The notes beneath the pieces are model-generated. The model was not told where the DNA came from and did no database searches. It was given only the letters and a program-made list of their open reading frames with translations. Made by a program: the position numbers and the translations under genes. Source: an uncultured bacterium (lineage in GTDB: Bacteria; Bacillota; Clostridia; Lachnospirales; Lachnospiraceae). From it: 52,331 nt of DNA. The stretch covers positions 1-52,331 of the forward strand of contig CAOKFN010000032.1 of assembly GCA_948467735.1 (NCBI GenBank). Direction: 5' to 3'. Of this stretch, positions 7,946 through 17,110 are shown one piece after another. Positions within the stretch are counted from its first letter, which is position 1; every line of letters begins with the position of its first letter.

Positions 7946-8791
7946 CTACTGCCTGCATAATTTTACTATGCTCAGATTCCAATTGATTTTGGAATTGCCC
8001 GCGGAAGAATGCCATGAAAAAAGCAGTCTGGAATCAGCCGGTATCTCAATAATAAAATATCTTGACAGTACCAGCCTTTCTTTTTTTGCCGCCTCTGCGT
8101 ATGCGGCGCAGGCCGTCTGCCTGCAGTCATTAAATATTGGCGTGATTTTTATGAATCCATGCTTTTTCATCACTGTGTATATATAATAACTGACGGCATA
8201 GTATCCTGAAGTCAACGCAATTGAATTACTGCTGCTCAGAGAAATATTATAGGTGATATCCGGTATTTCCACTTTAAGCGGAAGACTGCCTCTTTCCGGC
8301 ATAATGAGTTCTTTCCCTGAGAATGATGCAAATATGCTGTTTTGCGGATAACCCGGCGGTCCCGCCGGCCCGCGCGGGCCGGGTTCTCCTCTTGGACCCA
8401 TCGGTCCGACAGCCCCCTGCGGCCCCTGCGGTCCCGTGACTCCCTGCGGCCCGGTTTCTCCGCGTTCACCCGGACATCCCGGCGGCCCGGACGCTCCTCT
8501 CGGCCCCATCGGCCCCACCAGCCCCGCTTCTGCGCGTTCCGGAAAATCGCCGGACGGCTCTGCCGTTTCCATCCCTGATTCACTGTCGTTGGATGAAGCA
8601 TATTCCTCCGAATTCATGGCACCTGCACGCCGGGCGTTGTCCGTTAAGGCCATATTGTTCTGATTTGCACAGTTTTGGGCAGGCCGGCCCGCATTTTGGC
8701 AGCCGTTCCCGTTGGGATTTCTCATGCCGGGCAGATTCGGCGGATGAAACATCCAGTTCCTATTAAAATTATACAAAGAAAACCACCCCAT
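7946..8791 (-). CDS. Collagen-like protein with short triple-helix stalk and C-terminal head domain
   Basis: 281 residues. Residues 1-90 are Asn- and Pro-rich. About 92-150 are Gly-X-Y triplets (GPMGPRGASGPPG), and about 155-281 form a beta-rich head, probably a TNF/C1q-like trimer by position, although no signature residue proves it. The start has little Shine-Dalgarno sequence upstream, so either an alternative start or weak initiation is possible. Upstream on the minus strand is CATATAAT (near 8835), similar to a sigma-E -10, without a convincing -35. The glycosyltransferase gene follows after 22 bases, in one probable operon. Confidence 0.8.
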   Translation of the reverse strand: MGWFSLYNFNRNWMFHPPNLPGMRNPNGNGCQNAGRPAQNCANQNNMALTDNARRAGAMNSEEYASSNDSESGMETAEPSGDFPERAEAGLVGPMGPRGASGPPGCPGERGETGPQGVTGPQGPQGAVGPMGPRGEPGPRGPAGPPGYPQNSIFASFSGKELIMPERGSLPLKVEIPDITYNISLSSSNSIALTSGYYAVSYYIYTVMKKHGFIKITPIFNDCRQTACAAYAEAAKKERLVLSRYFIIEIPADSRLLFSWHSSAGNSKINWNLSIVKLCRQ

Positions 8792-8927
8792 TCATATCGA
8801 ATATTAAGCGATAATATATTGATAGATTATATGCGTAAATTATAAATTTGTTTTCAGCGACGGACAGACATGCCTTGTACAGCGCAATTATCTACAGGAC
8901 ATGTAGTAAATTCAGACAATGCAAATA

Positions 8928-8956
8928 TTGAAAGCCCTAAGCCGATATGCTAAAAT
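8928..8956 (+). promoter_or_regulatory. Sigma-A-type promoter of the ABC exporter gene
   Basis: TTGAAA (8928-8933), 17 bases, TAAAAT (8951-8956) preceded by TGC. The coding start is at 9049. Confidence 0.7.
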
Positions 8957-9048
8957 AATTTTGGAATGCTTCGCGTATTCTATCTTCCATAGACTGTACT
9001 CTATTTCATAGAACGCGCCAAGCGAAATATACCAGACAAGGACAGATT

Positions 9049-10806
9049 ATGAGAGAAAAGATAAAATTTATCATCGGACGAATCAAGGCCGGACGCCTTC
9101 AGGAAATGTGGAAACAGACTCTTTGGATTTACCAATATGCCAGACATTATTGGCTGATTATGCTGTTCTACACCCTTCTGGGGATGGTCGGCACGGCAAT
9201 CGCCCTGTGTACCAGCTTGGTTTCCAGAGATTTGGTGGATATTATCACCGGCCATGAAACGGGTCAGGTCATAGCCACTTTCCTTATCATGATCGGTCTG
9301 AATGTGGGAACCACTTTATTAAGCCAGATTTCCGATTACGCCTCCAGTTACCTGAGCATGAAGGTGGATGCGGAGATTAAGGCGGATATTTTCTCCAAAA
9401 TCCTTGTGACCGACTGGGAATCTCTGACCAATTATCACACGGGAGACCTCCTGACCCGCTGGAGCTCCGACGCTTCCAAGATTTCTTCGGGCGTGTTAAA
9501 TTTTATACCAAATGCCGTCATATATCTGTTTCGTTTTATCAGCGCCTTTGCCATGGTAATTTATCACGACGCTTCCTTTGCCGTGTTTGCCTTCCTCGGA
9601 ATGCCGGTGAGCCTTCTGCTCTCCCGTACTCTCTTGAAGCGAATGGTCAACAACAATAAAAGAAGCGCCGCAATGGGCGCCAAAATGTCAGGCTTTAATC
9701 AGGAAGCCTTTTCCAATATCCAGACCATCAAGGCTTTTGACCTGATTCATCTCTACATCGCAAGGCTGAAACAGCTGCAGCAGGAATATATCGGCATGAA
9801 GCTTGACTTCCAGAAAATGTCCATGGGCACTTCCCTCCTGTTGTCCACGGTGGGACTTATGGTATCCTACGCCTCCTACGGCTGGGGAATCTACCGGGTG
9901 TGGAGCGGCGCCATCAGCTACGGCACTATGACCATGTTTCTGGGACTTTCCGGCACGCTGACAGGAACCCTGCACAATCTGACTTCCCTTGTGCCCTCGG
10001 TGATCAGCCTGACCACCTCCGCCGGGAGATTAATGGATATCGTGGAAATGCCAAGGGAAGATTACAGTCAGGAGGATGAAGTATCTGCCTTTTTCGACGC
10101 ACATCGGAACGAGGGCATCGGCCTGCGTTTACATAATGTGGAATATGCCTACCAGAACGGTACTCAGGTGTTCAAGGGCGCGTCGCTGGAGGCGCACCCC
10201 CATGAAATCGTCGCATTGGTAGGCCCTTCCGGCGAGGGCAAAACCACAATGCTTCGCTTGATTTTGTCCCTTGCCCGATATCAGGCCGGAGAGGCTTGGC
10301 TTTGCAGCAGGGAAAGCATTCCTTTAAGTCCTTCCACTCGCAGGCTTTTTTCCTATGTCCCTCAGGGCAACACCATGTTCTCCGGCACCATCGCCGAGAA
10401 TATGCGGAATGTCAAGCCCGACGCGTCGGATGAGGAAATTATGGAGACACTGCGGCTGGCATGCGCATGGGAATTCGTGTCAAAGCTTCCGGAGGGCATC
10501 CACAGCAGAATCAAGGAGAGGGGAGGCGGTCTGTCCGAAGGCCAGTGCCAGCGCCTTTCCATTGCCAGAGCGCTTCTCCGCAAATCCCCCATTCTGCTGC
10601 TGGACGAGGCAACCTCCGCGCTTGATGTGGCCACGGAGCGACAGGTACTCAAAAACATTATGCGGGACGAATACCCCCGCACCTGCATCGTGACCACCCA
10701 CAGGCCCACGGTGCTGAATGTCTGCAGCCGGGTATATGCGATTCGGGAGATGAAATGCGTGGTTTTAAGCGAAGAAGAAATCAGAGAGATGATTGATAAT
10801 TTCTAA
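9049..10806 (+). CDS. ABC exporter, permease fused to ATPase (MsbA/LmrA type)
   Basis: 585 residues. The N-terminal 330 residues carry six membrane segments of an exporter permease. The ATPase follows with Walker A GPSGEGKTT, Q-loop PQGNTMF, signature LSEGQ, Walker B ILLLDEATSALD and switch TTHRP. The signature has Glu where LSGGQ has Gly, a common variant. There is no C39 peptidase domain, so it would not cut a leader itself. It works as a homodimer, or with an unseen partner, to export a lipid, peptide or drug. The gene is convergent with the 118-residue leader-type protein gene and shares its terminator. A role in exporting that product is possible but unproven. Confidence 0.9.
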   Translation: MREKIKFIIGRIKAGRLQEMWKQTLWIYQYARHYWLIMLFYTLLGMVGTAIALCTSLVSRDLVDIITGHETGQVIATFLIMIGLNVGTTLLSQISDYASSYLSMKVDAEIKADIFSKILVTDWESLTNYHTGDLLTRWSSDASKISSGVLNFIPNAVIYLFRFISAFAMVIYHDASFAVFAFLGMPVSLLLSRTLLKRMVNNNKRSAAMGAKMSGFNQEAFSNIQTIKAFDLIHLYIARLKQLQQEYIGMKLDFQKMSMGTSLLLSTVGLMVSYASYGWGIYRVWSGAISYGTMTMFLGLSGTLTGTLHNLTSLVPSVISLTTSAGRLMDIVEMPREDYSQEDEVSAFFDAHRNEGIGLRLHNVEYAYQNGTQVFKGASLEAHPHEIVALVGPSGEGKTTMLRLILSLARYQAGEAWLCSRESIPLSPSTRRLFSYVPQGNTMFSGTIAENMRNVKPDASDEEIMETLRLACAWEFVSKLPEGIHSRIKERGGGLSEGQCQRLSIARALLRKSPILLLDEATSALDVATERQVLKNIMRDEYPRTCIVTTHRPTVLNVCSRVYAIREMKCVVLSEEEIREMIDNF

Positions 10807-10820
10807 ACTATGAAACAAAA

Positions 10821-10860
10821 AAATCCTGCCCTGAACCGAAAGGCTGGGGCAGAATTTTTG
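10821..10860. terminator. Bidirectional terminator between ABC exporter and 118 aa gene
   Basis: CTGCCC pairs with GGGCAG around a GAACCGAAAGGCT-type loop. A run of A precedes the stem and a run of T follows it, so it can end transcription of the plus gene (stop 10806) and of the minus gene (stop 10880). Confidence 0.85.
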
Positions 10861-10879
10861 TATTTGAAGAACTCATGTT

Positions 10880-11236
10880 TTACATATTCCAGTCCGTTAC
10901 GGGATCCTCCGGCCCATACCCTTTCTTCTCCCAAGAGGGCTTTCTGTTGCCGTTGTCCGTATCATAAGAGCTTGCATTTCCGGAATCCACATAATGGGTC
11001 TGCAGGCCGCAGCCATTGGCCGTATTGGCAGGACAGCCAAGACATGCAAACTGCTGTTTGTATCCTCTTGTGGTACCTGCCCAGTCGCTGTAATCCGGCG
11101 CCTGCCAAGTCCCCTTCATATACTTGCTGTCGCATTTGGGGCCGGCTCCGCTGTCCGCCTCCGCTCCGCTGGCCGCATACACGCCCTCTCCGGCTCCCTC
11201 CAGCACTTGAACTACAGGGCTTTCATAATCTTTCAT
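10880..11236 (-). CDS. Small Cys/Gly-rich protein with the same leader-like N-terminus as the 148 aa protein
   Basis: 118 residues from ATG 11236 behind AAAGGAGG. Residues 1-25 share MKDYE, PVV and GEGVYAASGA with the protein at 206-652. Residues 30-118 are a different, polar body rich in Gly, Asp, Tyr and Trp, with Cys at about 34 and a CLGCPANTANGCG cluster that could bind a metal or be cross-linked. It lies 170 bases downstream of the kinase-DegV gene on the same strand but has its own strong promoter and a palindrome near +1. It could be a secreted or modified product, or a small effector controlled by the upstream kinases. No known family or modification enzyme is recognised. Confidence 0.85.
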   Translation of the reverse strand: MKDYESPVVQVLEGAGEGVYAASGAEADSGAGPKCDSKYMKGTWQAPDYSDWAGTTRGYKQQFACLGCPANTANGCGLQTHYVDSGNASSYDTDNGNRKPSWEKKGYGPEDPVTDWNM

Positions 11237-11263
11237 ATGTAACCTCCTTTGGCATCAATCAAT

Positions 11264-11275
11264 ACGATGTATCGT
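11264..11275. promoter_or_regulatory. Candidate operator at the start of the 118 aa transcript
   Basis: ACGATGTATCGT is an inverted repeat (ACGAT/ATCGT). It lies just downstream of the -10 element, at roughly +2 to +13, a classical place for a repressor. Confidence 0.4.
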
Positions 11276-11283
11276 TATATTTT

Positions 11284-11312
11284 ATTGTAACCACACTTAG
11301 GCTCAAAGTCAA
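11284..11312 (-). promoter_or_regulatory. Sigma-A promoter of the 118 aa gene
   Basis: On the minus strand TTGACT (11312-11307), 17 bases, TACAAT (11289-11284). It is near-consensus, and implies transcription independent of the kinase operon upstream. Confidence 0.75.
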
Positions 11313-11406
11313 GAAGCAAAACAAAGTTTCACGCTGTTTCCGCACGGCAGTTACAAGACAGCCATCCGTACATCCGCCGCCGGCCGCACAGCCAACGGCC
11401 GAACCT

Positions 11407-14109
11407 TCAGCTTTTCTCATCATTGGTATGATAATAATATGCAAACCCAAATGTGCCGATACCGGAATTACATGCGATAGAAACGGACGCTCTCTGCATA
11501 ATCACCTTACGAAACGGGATACAGCGAAGTATCTCTTCCCGGATGATTTCCTGCTGCTCCACACTGCACCCCACATGGGAGATAAATACCACATCCGTGC
11601 TGATTTTCTTTTTATGCCGCAGATGTCTGCGGATAAATCGTCTCCATGCATTCTCCAATTTCCCGGCCCCTGCCCCCGATACCACCATCCTGCTCTGACT
11701 CATTTTCAGCACCGGATGCAGTCCGAAAAGCCTGCAGACGGCCGCATTGGTTTTGCCGATAAGATCACGCTGATAAAAAATATCGGCGGAAGGCATAATG
11801 TAATGGGAACCCACACATCGTTTCATCTTTTCCAACTTTTCGCATATATCGTCGGCCGGATACCTCTCGGCCGCCAATTTCCCCGCATACAGGACCACCA
11901 GCCCCTGCCCGCAGGAAATGAGGGAAGAATCGACCACTTTCACATGGTCGAAGCTCTTTGCCGCAGTCACCGCCGTCTCATAGCTTCGTCCCACATTTCC
12001 TGCCATGGAAACATGTATGACCTGTTCCGCCTGCGTCAGCGCCTCCGCAAAAAATTTCTCATATTCCTCCACCGACACGCTGTCCGCATACGCATTGCTG
12101 GTGGTATCTGTCATGTACTGCACCAGATTATCCGAAGAAATCTCCCGTGTATCCGCAAAACGCCCGCTTTCCGTTCTGATATACAGGTACATCAGACCAA
12201 TATCATATTTCTCCATCAAGCTATTCGGCAGATCGCTGACACAGTCCGTAGTGATATAAACCTTCTTTTTCTTATATCCGGTTCTCTTTCTCGGAACAGA
12301 GTTGTCGGCCTCCTGTTCGGCCCCGCTCTGTTCCAGCCGGAATTCAATAATATCCTCCGGAAGAAATCTCAAAATCTCCGTCTCCAAGGCCGTTCCCTGA
12401 ATGGGCTTTTCCAAACATCCGTCAAAGCCCTCCTCCAATAAAGAGCCCCCCGCTTCCGTTTTGGAGCCGGCGGAAAGCACTACCACAGCGGAATCACGGC
12501 ACAATCCATTTTCCTGTCTCCGAATCTGGCGGAGAGTCTCGGAACCGTTCATCTCAGGCATCATATAATCCATCAATATGACATGATAATACTTTCTTTT
12601 GGTCATTTCCAGACACTGGGCGCCGCCTGCCGCAGTATCCACCTGAATCTTAGTCGCCTCCAAAAGCCTGCTTTCCACCATGGAATTCATCTTATTATCA
12701 TCCACAATCAGCACGCGCGCCTCCGGCGCTTCAAAGCTCTGACGGTATTCCCCGACGCCTTCCCTGCTGCGGGCCAAGAATCTCACATAACCAATAGGAG
12801 CTTTATCCACGATTTTCTGCGGCAGAAGAATGGTAAAATTGGACCCTCTGGTATGGATACTGTCCACGGAAATCTCGCCGCCCATCATATCCACCAGCTG
12901 TTTTGTGATGGCCAGTCCCAGACCGCTTCCTTCCACCTTTAAATTTTTGCGCAGATCGGCCCTTCGGAACGAATCATAAATATGCTCCAAATCCTCCTTG
13001 CGGATTCCGATTCCGGTATCTTCCACCGAAATCCGCAGAGTAATCTCATCCTCCTCCAAGACCTCCGCATGAACCGCAAGCGTTACGGAACCCTCTTCCG
13101 TATATTTTGCCGCATTGGTCAAAATATTTAGAATCACCTGACTCACCCGCTTCATATCTCCGAAGAGGACGGAGGGCAGATTCTCGTCAATATCTACCAG
13201 AAATTCCAGCTTCTTTTCTTTGAGCCGTACCTGAATCATATCAATCAGATCGCCGAACATATCCGCCGTCCTGTATTCCAGCGGAATAATCTCCATTTTT
13301 TTCATTTCCAGCTGGGACAGATCCAAAATATCGTTGACCAGATTCAGGAGCATTTTGCTGGCGCTTTGAATACTCCTTGCGTATTCTTTTGTCCTCTCCT
13401 CTCCGCTTTCCCGAAGAATCATCTCGTTCAGTCCCACAATGGTGTTGATGGGCGTGCGGATTTCATGGCTCATGCTGGCAAAGAAACTATTCTTGGAAGC
13501 GCTCATCTCCTCCAGTTCCTCCTGCTGTCTGCGGGCAATGGAGCGCTCTATCTGGAACATCTTCATCTGCACCTTCAAAATGGCTCCGCCTGCAAGCCCT
13601 ACGGCCAGCACTGCGAAAAGGGAGTCCAGATAAGCCGCGGCTTTAGAATCCATGGGAACGATGGCTTCCGGAAAATGATAACAATAGCCATACGTCGCCG
13701 CGTCCACAAGCAGGGACAATATCAGAAAAAAGACCAGCTTCCTGCCCGAAAACATCAAAAATACATAAAAAATCCCAAGGGCAAACCAAAGCGACGCGCC
13801 CCCTTCCAGTCCTCCGCTCAGTAAAAACATTTCCGGAAAAACCACCAAGATAATAAGAAATCCGACAATCACCGCCGCCAAGTCAATTTTCCGGTATTTA
13901 AAGGTAATGACAAGTTCCACCGCCAATACGGCAAACAGAATCAGCAGCGGCAGGATGACCACATTAATATCCATCAAAAACAGACATTCCACAATCCCAG
14001 CCAGAGCCAAGGTGCCGCCCACCATAATAATCATTCTGAAAATGCGTTCCTGCAGTTCATATTCTCTGCCATATATGGTTTCAAACAGTTTTGCATATAT
14101 TTTTTTCAT
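11407..14109 (-). CDS. Hybrid sensor kinase fused to a C-terminal DegV (fatty-acid-binding) domain
   Basis: About 900 residues. ATG 14109 overlaps the previous gene's stop as ATGA; a TTG two codons earlier is also possible. Residues 1-180 hold about six membrane helices. The HisKA domain has SMSHEIRTPINT (phospho-His about 215). The ATPase has NAAKYT, DTGIGI and GSGLGLAI. A receiver has LIVDDNKMN and the phospho-acceptor in LMDYMMPEMNG (about 514). From about 615 to the end is a complete DegV-like domain: ITTDCVSDLP, HVSMAGNVGRSYETA, VKVVDSSLISCGQG and a C-terminal GIGTFG. DegV/FakB proteins bind a fatty acid, so the fusion suggests lipid-sensing input or lipid-controlled output. The TSQP-type loop typical of free DegV reads YADSVS here. 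Kinase, receiver and DegV assignments are firm; ligand and role are inferred. Confidence 0.9.
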   Translation of the reverse strand: MKKIYAKLFETIYGREYELQERIFRMIIMVGGTLALAGIVECLFLMDINVVILPLLILFAVLAVELVITFKYRKIDLAAVIVGFLIILVVFPEMFLLSGGLEGGASLWFALGIFYVFLMFSGRKLVFFLILSLLVDAATYGYCYHFPEAIVPMDSKAAAYLDSLFAVLAVGLAGGAILKVQMKMFQIERSIARRQQEELEEMSASKNSFFASMSHEIRTPINTIVGLNEMILRESGEERTKEYARSIQSASKMLLNLVNDILDLSQLEMKKMEIIPLEYRTADMFGDLIDMIQVRLKEKKLEFLVDIDENLPSVLFGDMKRVSQVILNILTNAAKYTEEGSVTLAVHAEVLEEDEITLRISVEDTGIGIRKEDLEHIYDSFRRADLRKNLKVEGSGLGLAITKQLVDMMGGEISVDSIHTRGSNFTILLPQKIVDKAPIGYVRFLARSREGVGEYRQSFEAPEARVLIVDDNKMNSMVESRLLEATKIQVDTAAGGAQCLEMTKRKYYHVILMDYMMPEMNGSETLRQIRRQENGLCRDSAVVVLSAGSKTEAGGSLLEEGFDGCLEKPIQGTALETEILRFLPEDIIEFRLEQSGAEQEADNSVPRKRTGYKKKKVYITTDCVSDLPNSLMEKYDIGLMYLYIRTESGRFADTREISSDNLVQYMTDTTSNAYADSVSVEEYEKFFAEALTQAEQVIHVSMAGNVGRSYETAVTAAKSFDHVKVVDSSLISCGQGLVVLYAGKLAAERYPADDICEKLEKMKRCVGSHYIMPSADIFYQRDLIGKTNAAVCRLFGLHPVLKMSQSRMVVSGAGAGKLENAWRRFIRRHLRHKKKISTDVVFISHVGCSVEQQEIIREEILRCIPFRKVIMQRASVSIACNSGIGTFGFAYYYHTNDEKS

Positions 14110-17093
14110 CCCCAAGCGGCGTCTCCTTTCTCCTTAGCTTCCTCCGATTTCAAAATATTCCGAATCTGGCTTACCGCGTCCACAGCCGACATATAGTCCG
14201 ACATCTCAATCTTCTTCCTCACCGGCCTCAGCTTCTCCAAAAGAGGCGTCCGACAGTATTGAAAGCCCTGCATTTTATCCAAGACCTTCAGCATCTGCCC
14301 GCCGTCCAGTGAAAACATTGCCTCCTCTAATTCCGCCGTAAGCCCGTCAAACATTGCCTCACTAAGCTCCGGAATTTCCTGCGTATGTCCGCGTTCGGAT
14401 TCCTCCCACCGGGCCTTGGTTTCCGGCGTTTCCTGCGTATGTCCGCTTTCGGATTCCTCCCGCCGGGCCTTGGTTTCCGGCGTTTCCTGCCGACGTCCGC
14501 TTTCGGGTTCCTCCCGCCGAGCCTTGGTTCCTGACGTTTCCTGCCAAGCCGCGTCGCCCGGCAGCCGCAGAAGCGCGCACCGTCCCAGTTCCTCCATCAC
14601 ACGGCGATGTTCCGTAACCATGGCGGCATGATGCTCCAGAATAAACGCAATGTCGCCCGCCTTCCCCGCGGTTTCCAGAGCCTTTGCCATCTCCGTCAAA
14701 GGCCCCGCGCCGATGCTGTGCATGGTGCTCTTCAGGGCATGAACTTTAATGGTATAATTCTTCCAGTCCTGCTGCTCATACAATGTCTCCAAAAGACGGC
14801 AGTGTTCTTCCCCTTCCTCCCTATACGCCCTCAAAATATTCAGATATTTTTCTTTTCCGCCGCAGTATAGCATGCCCTGCTTCACATCCAAGTCCCCGAC
14901 CGCAAAGGCATCCGCCCGGCCGTTTCCCGACTCCGCAGCGTCTTCTATGTCGTTTACTTCCGGGCCGCCTCCCGTTTCTTCCGCGTTCGTTGTTCCCTCG
15001 GCCCCGTTCTTTGAGCCGGCCTTCTCTATAAAAATCAATTTCTCCTCCGGCAGATTCCGCCGCAGCACACGCTCCAGCACGGAGGTTTCCACCGGCTTTG
15101 CCACAAAATCATTAAACCCTTCCTCCAGAAACATTTCCCGATTGCCCGGCGCCGCATTTGCCGTCAAAGCAATAATGGGCACTCTCTGATAATAATTTCC
15201 CACCTTATTCCGGATGCGGTGCAGCGTTTCAACCCCGTCCATCTCCGGCATCATATGGTCCATAAACACAAAGTCATAGGACATATTCTCTATCGCTTTC
15301 AGCGCCTCCTGTCCGCTGACAGCATAGGATACCTTGATTTGATATTCCTTTAGCAGCCCCTCAATGACGCGAATATTCATCCGGTTGTCATCCACCACCA
15401 AAGCATGTACGTCCGGCGCGATGAATTTACCCGGCCGCACCAGCTGGACGCCCCCTTCGGCGTCCGTACTTCCATTCAGGATGGAGACCACCGGCAGTAT
15501 GTAGAAAGGTTTGAAAAGCCTTATCACATCGGAATTGACAATATATTTTTCATTATATCGCTCAATCACCGCAATCACCTTCGTCCTTTGGGCCAGCTCG
15601 TCAAAATAAGCTTCATCCTCCTGATATTCCTCCAGACTGATAAAGATATGGGTAAAGGGTTCCATACTTTCCCTTCGTTTTAACTCCGCAAGATTACGGC
15701 AGACATGGCAGCGCACTCTAAGCTGCTGCACCATATGGAGTATCAATTTCGTATATTCATCCCGAATGGCCATCATATCAAATTGTTCCATATCAAAATA
15801 GGCGGCGATATTCAAGGTTTCCCTATGTTCCAGCAGTCCGATGGGTTCTTCCTTCAAAACCTTCTGGGGAACCACAAAAAGAAATTCACTGCCTTTCCCA
15901 AGACGGCTGCGGACGGTAAGGGTGCCTCCCATTTTCATTACTAAAGCTCTGGAAATGGCAAGTCCCAGCCCCACGCCGCCTTCCTGACGGTTTCTTCTCG
16001 TATCCACCTGACTGAAGCTTTCAAAGAGCTTTTCCAGACTTTCCTCACTGATACCGATTCCCGTATCTCTCACCGCAATGCAGAGATTGATTCCGTAGCT
16101 TTCCTTTCTTGCGCCCACATGAATGACCACCCCGCCGTTATTGGTAAACTTGATGGCGTTATCCACCAGATTCATAATAACCCTGCGAATTTTCTTTTCA
16201 TCCCCCGACAATCCGCTGGGAATGTCCGCCGCACAATCCACAATCAGCTCAATCGGCTTGCCGCCCTTCCGCGCCATTGCAATATTGATAATATCGTTTA
16301 TGGTGGAAGTGATATTGTAGGCCTCTTCTTCCAAGTTCATTTTCCCCTGCTGCAGCTGGGAAAAATCCAGAATATCGCTGACCAGCGCCATAAGATTATG
16401 TCCTGCGTCCCGGATATCAAATATTTCCTCCCGCATTTTATCCGGATCATGCTCCCGGAGCGCCATCTCGCTCATGCCGCAGATGGTGTTGACAGGCGTT
16501 CTGATTTCATGACTGACATTGGACAGAAAATCATCCTTGCTCTGCTCCGCCTCTATCAACGCGTCTATCATATCATATATCTGCGCATTGTTTTCATTAC
16601 GATTCTTCAGCCAAGTATGCAGTATAATCTCCAAGCACAAAATGTTGCCCAGCTGAGGCAGGAATTGCAAAATAGTATCCCAAGACGCCAATTCAAAGGT
16701 ATCCGTGATAACGCCGTGATAAAAAATGACAAAAAAAGCGGGAATCAGCGTAAGCCACAAAAGCTCCGGGATCCCATACAGCGCAGTCAGAATGGTCATA
16801 ACCATGAACGTGGGCAGCAGCGCAAGCTTATCTCCTCCGCTGACAATGCACAGCACCAAGGTCATTTGTATCATAATCGTCGTAAAAGCCGCTCTGAAAC
16901 GAAAGGATTTTTGAGTTCTAAAAAACACGACCCACGCGGCGGCCAGCGCCGCCAGCATCACCGCCGAAATCCACATCGTTATCTCCCCGCGGATATTTCC
17001 GATACACAGATTTATCGTGTAAATAGAATATAAAATCATCACAAAGCGTTCAATATTTCTTTGATTCTGTTTATTCTGTATATAGTATCCCAA
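14106..17093 (-). CDS. Hybrid histidine kinase with receiver and Hpt domains
   Basis: 995 residues. Five to six membrane helices occupy residues 1-165, without a large extracellular domain. HisKA has NVSHEIRTPVNT (His about 195). The ATPase has NLVDNAIKFTN, DTGIGI and GVGLGLAIS. A receiver-like region lacking the acidic residues (about 425-555) precedes a true receiver with phospho-acceptor in FMDHMMPEMDG (about 612). An Hpt domain follows with HALKST (His about 785). Between Hpt and the last 75 residues are three to four copies of an 18-residue Glu/Arg-rich repeat. This is a complete phosphorelay in one chain. It starts 17 bases after the response regulator gene and overlaps the DegV-kinase gene by 4 bases, so the three are one operon. 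Confidence 0.9.
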   Translation of the reverse strand: MGYYIQNKQNQRNIERFVMILYSIYTINLCIGNIRGEITMWISAVMLAALAAAWVVFFRTQKSFRFRAAFTTIMIQMTLVLCIVSGGDKLALLPTFMVMTILTALYGIPELLWLTLIPAFFVIFYHGVITDTFELASWDTILQFLPQLGNILCLEIILHTWLKNRNENNAQIYDMIDALIEAEQSKDDFLSNVSHEIRTPVNTICGMSEMALREHDPDKMREEIFDIRDAGHNLMALVSDILDFSQLQQGKMNLEEEAYNITSTINDIINIAMARKGGKPIELIVDCAADIPSGLSGDEKKIRRVIMNLVDNAIKFTNNGGVVIHVGARKESYGINLCIAVRDTGIGISEESLEKLFESFSQVDTRRNRQEGGVGLGLAISRALVMKMGGTLTVRSRLGKGSEFLFVVPQKVLKEEPIGLLEHRETLNIAAYFDMEQFDMMAIRDEYTKLILHMVQQLRVRCHVCRNLAELKRRESMEPFTHIFISLEEYQEDEAYFDELAQRTKVIAVIERYNEKYIVNSDVIRLFKPFYILPVVSILNGSTDAEGGVQLVRPGKFIAPDVHALVVDDNRMNIRVIEGLLKEYQIKVSYAVSGQEALKAIENMSYDFVFMDHMMPEMDGVETLHRIRNKVGNYYQRVPIIALTANAAPGNREMFLEEGFNDFVAKPVETSVLERVLRRNLPEEKLIFIEKAGSKNGAEGTTNAEETGGGPEVNDIEDAAESGNGRADAFAVGDLDVKQGMLYCGGKEKYLNILRAYREEGEEHCRLLETLYEQQDWKNYTIKVHALKSTMHSIGAGPLTEMAKALETAGKAGDIAFILEHHAAMVTEHRRVMEELGRCALLRLPGDAAWQETSGTKARREEPESGRRQETPETKARREESESGHTQETPETKARWEESERGHTQEIPELSEAMFDGLTAELEEAMFSLDGGQMLKVLDKMQGFQYCRTPLLEKLRPVRKKIEMSDYMSAVDAVSQIRNILKSEEAKEKGDAAWG
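14375..14550 (-). repeat. 54-bp tandem repeats in the hybrid kinase gene
   Basis: Three full units and one partial unit of 54 bases code for an 18-residue block (TKARREES, then ESGHTQETPE). Copies are nearly identical, so unit number probably varies. They form a charged, flexible linker after the Hpt domain. Confidence 0.85.
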
Positions 17094-17110
17094 AAAAACC
17101 CCTCCAATTC

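Noticed and set aside
10810..12441. Very long plus-strand frame (543 codons)
   Set aside because: It lies antisense to the 118 aa gene and the DegV-kinase, both with clear domains and ribosome sites. Its translation is rich in Pro, Arg, His and Ser, typical of a shadow.
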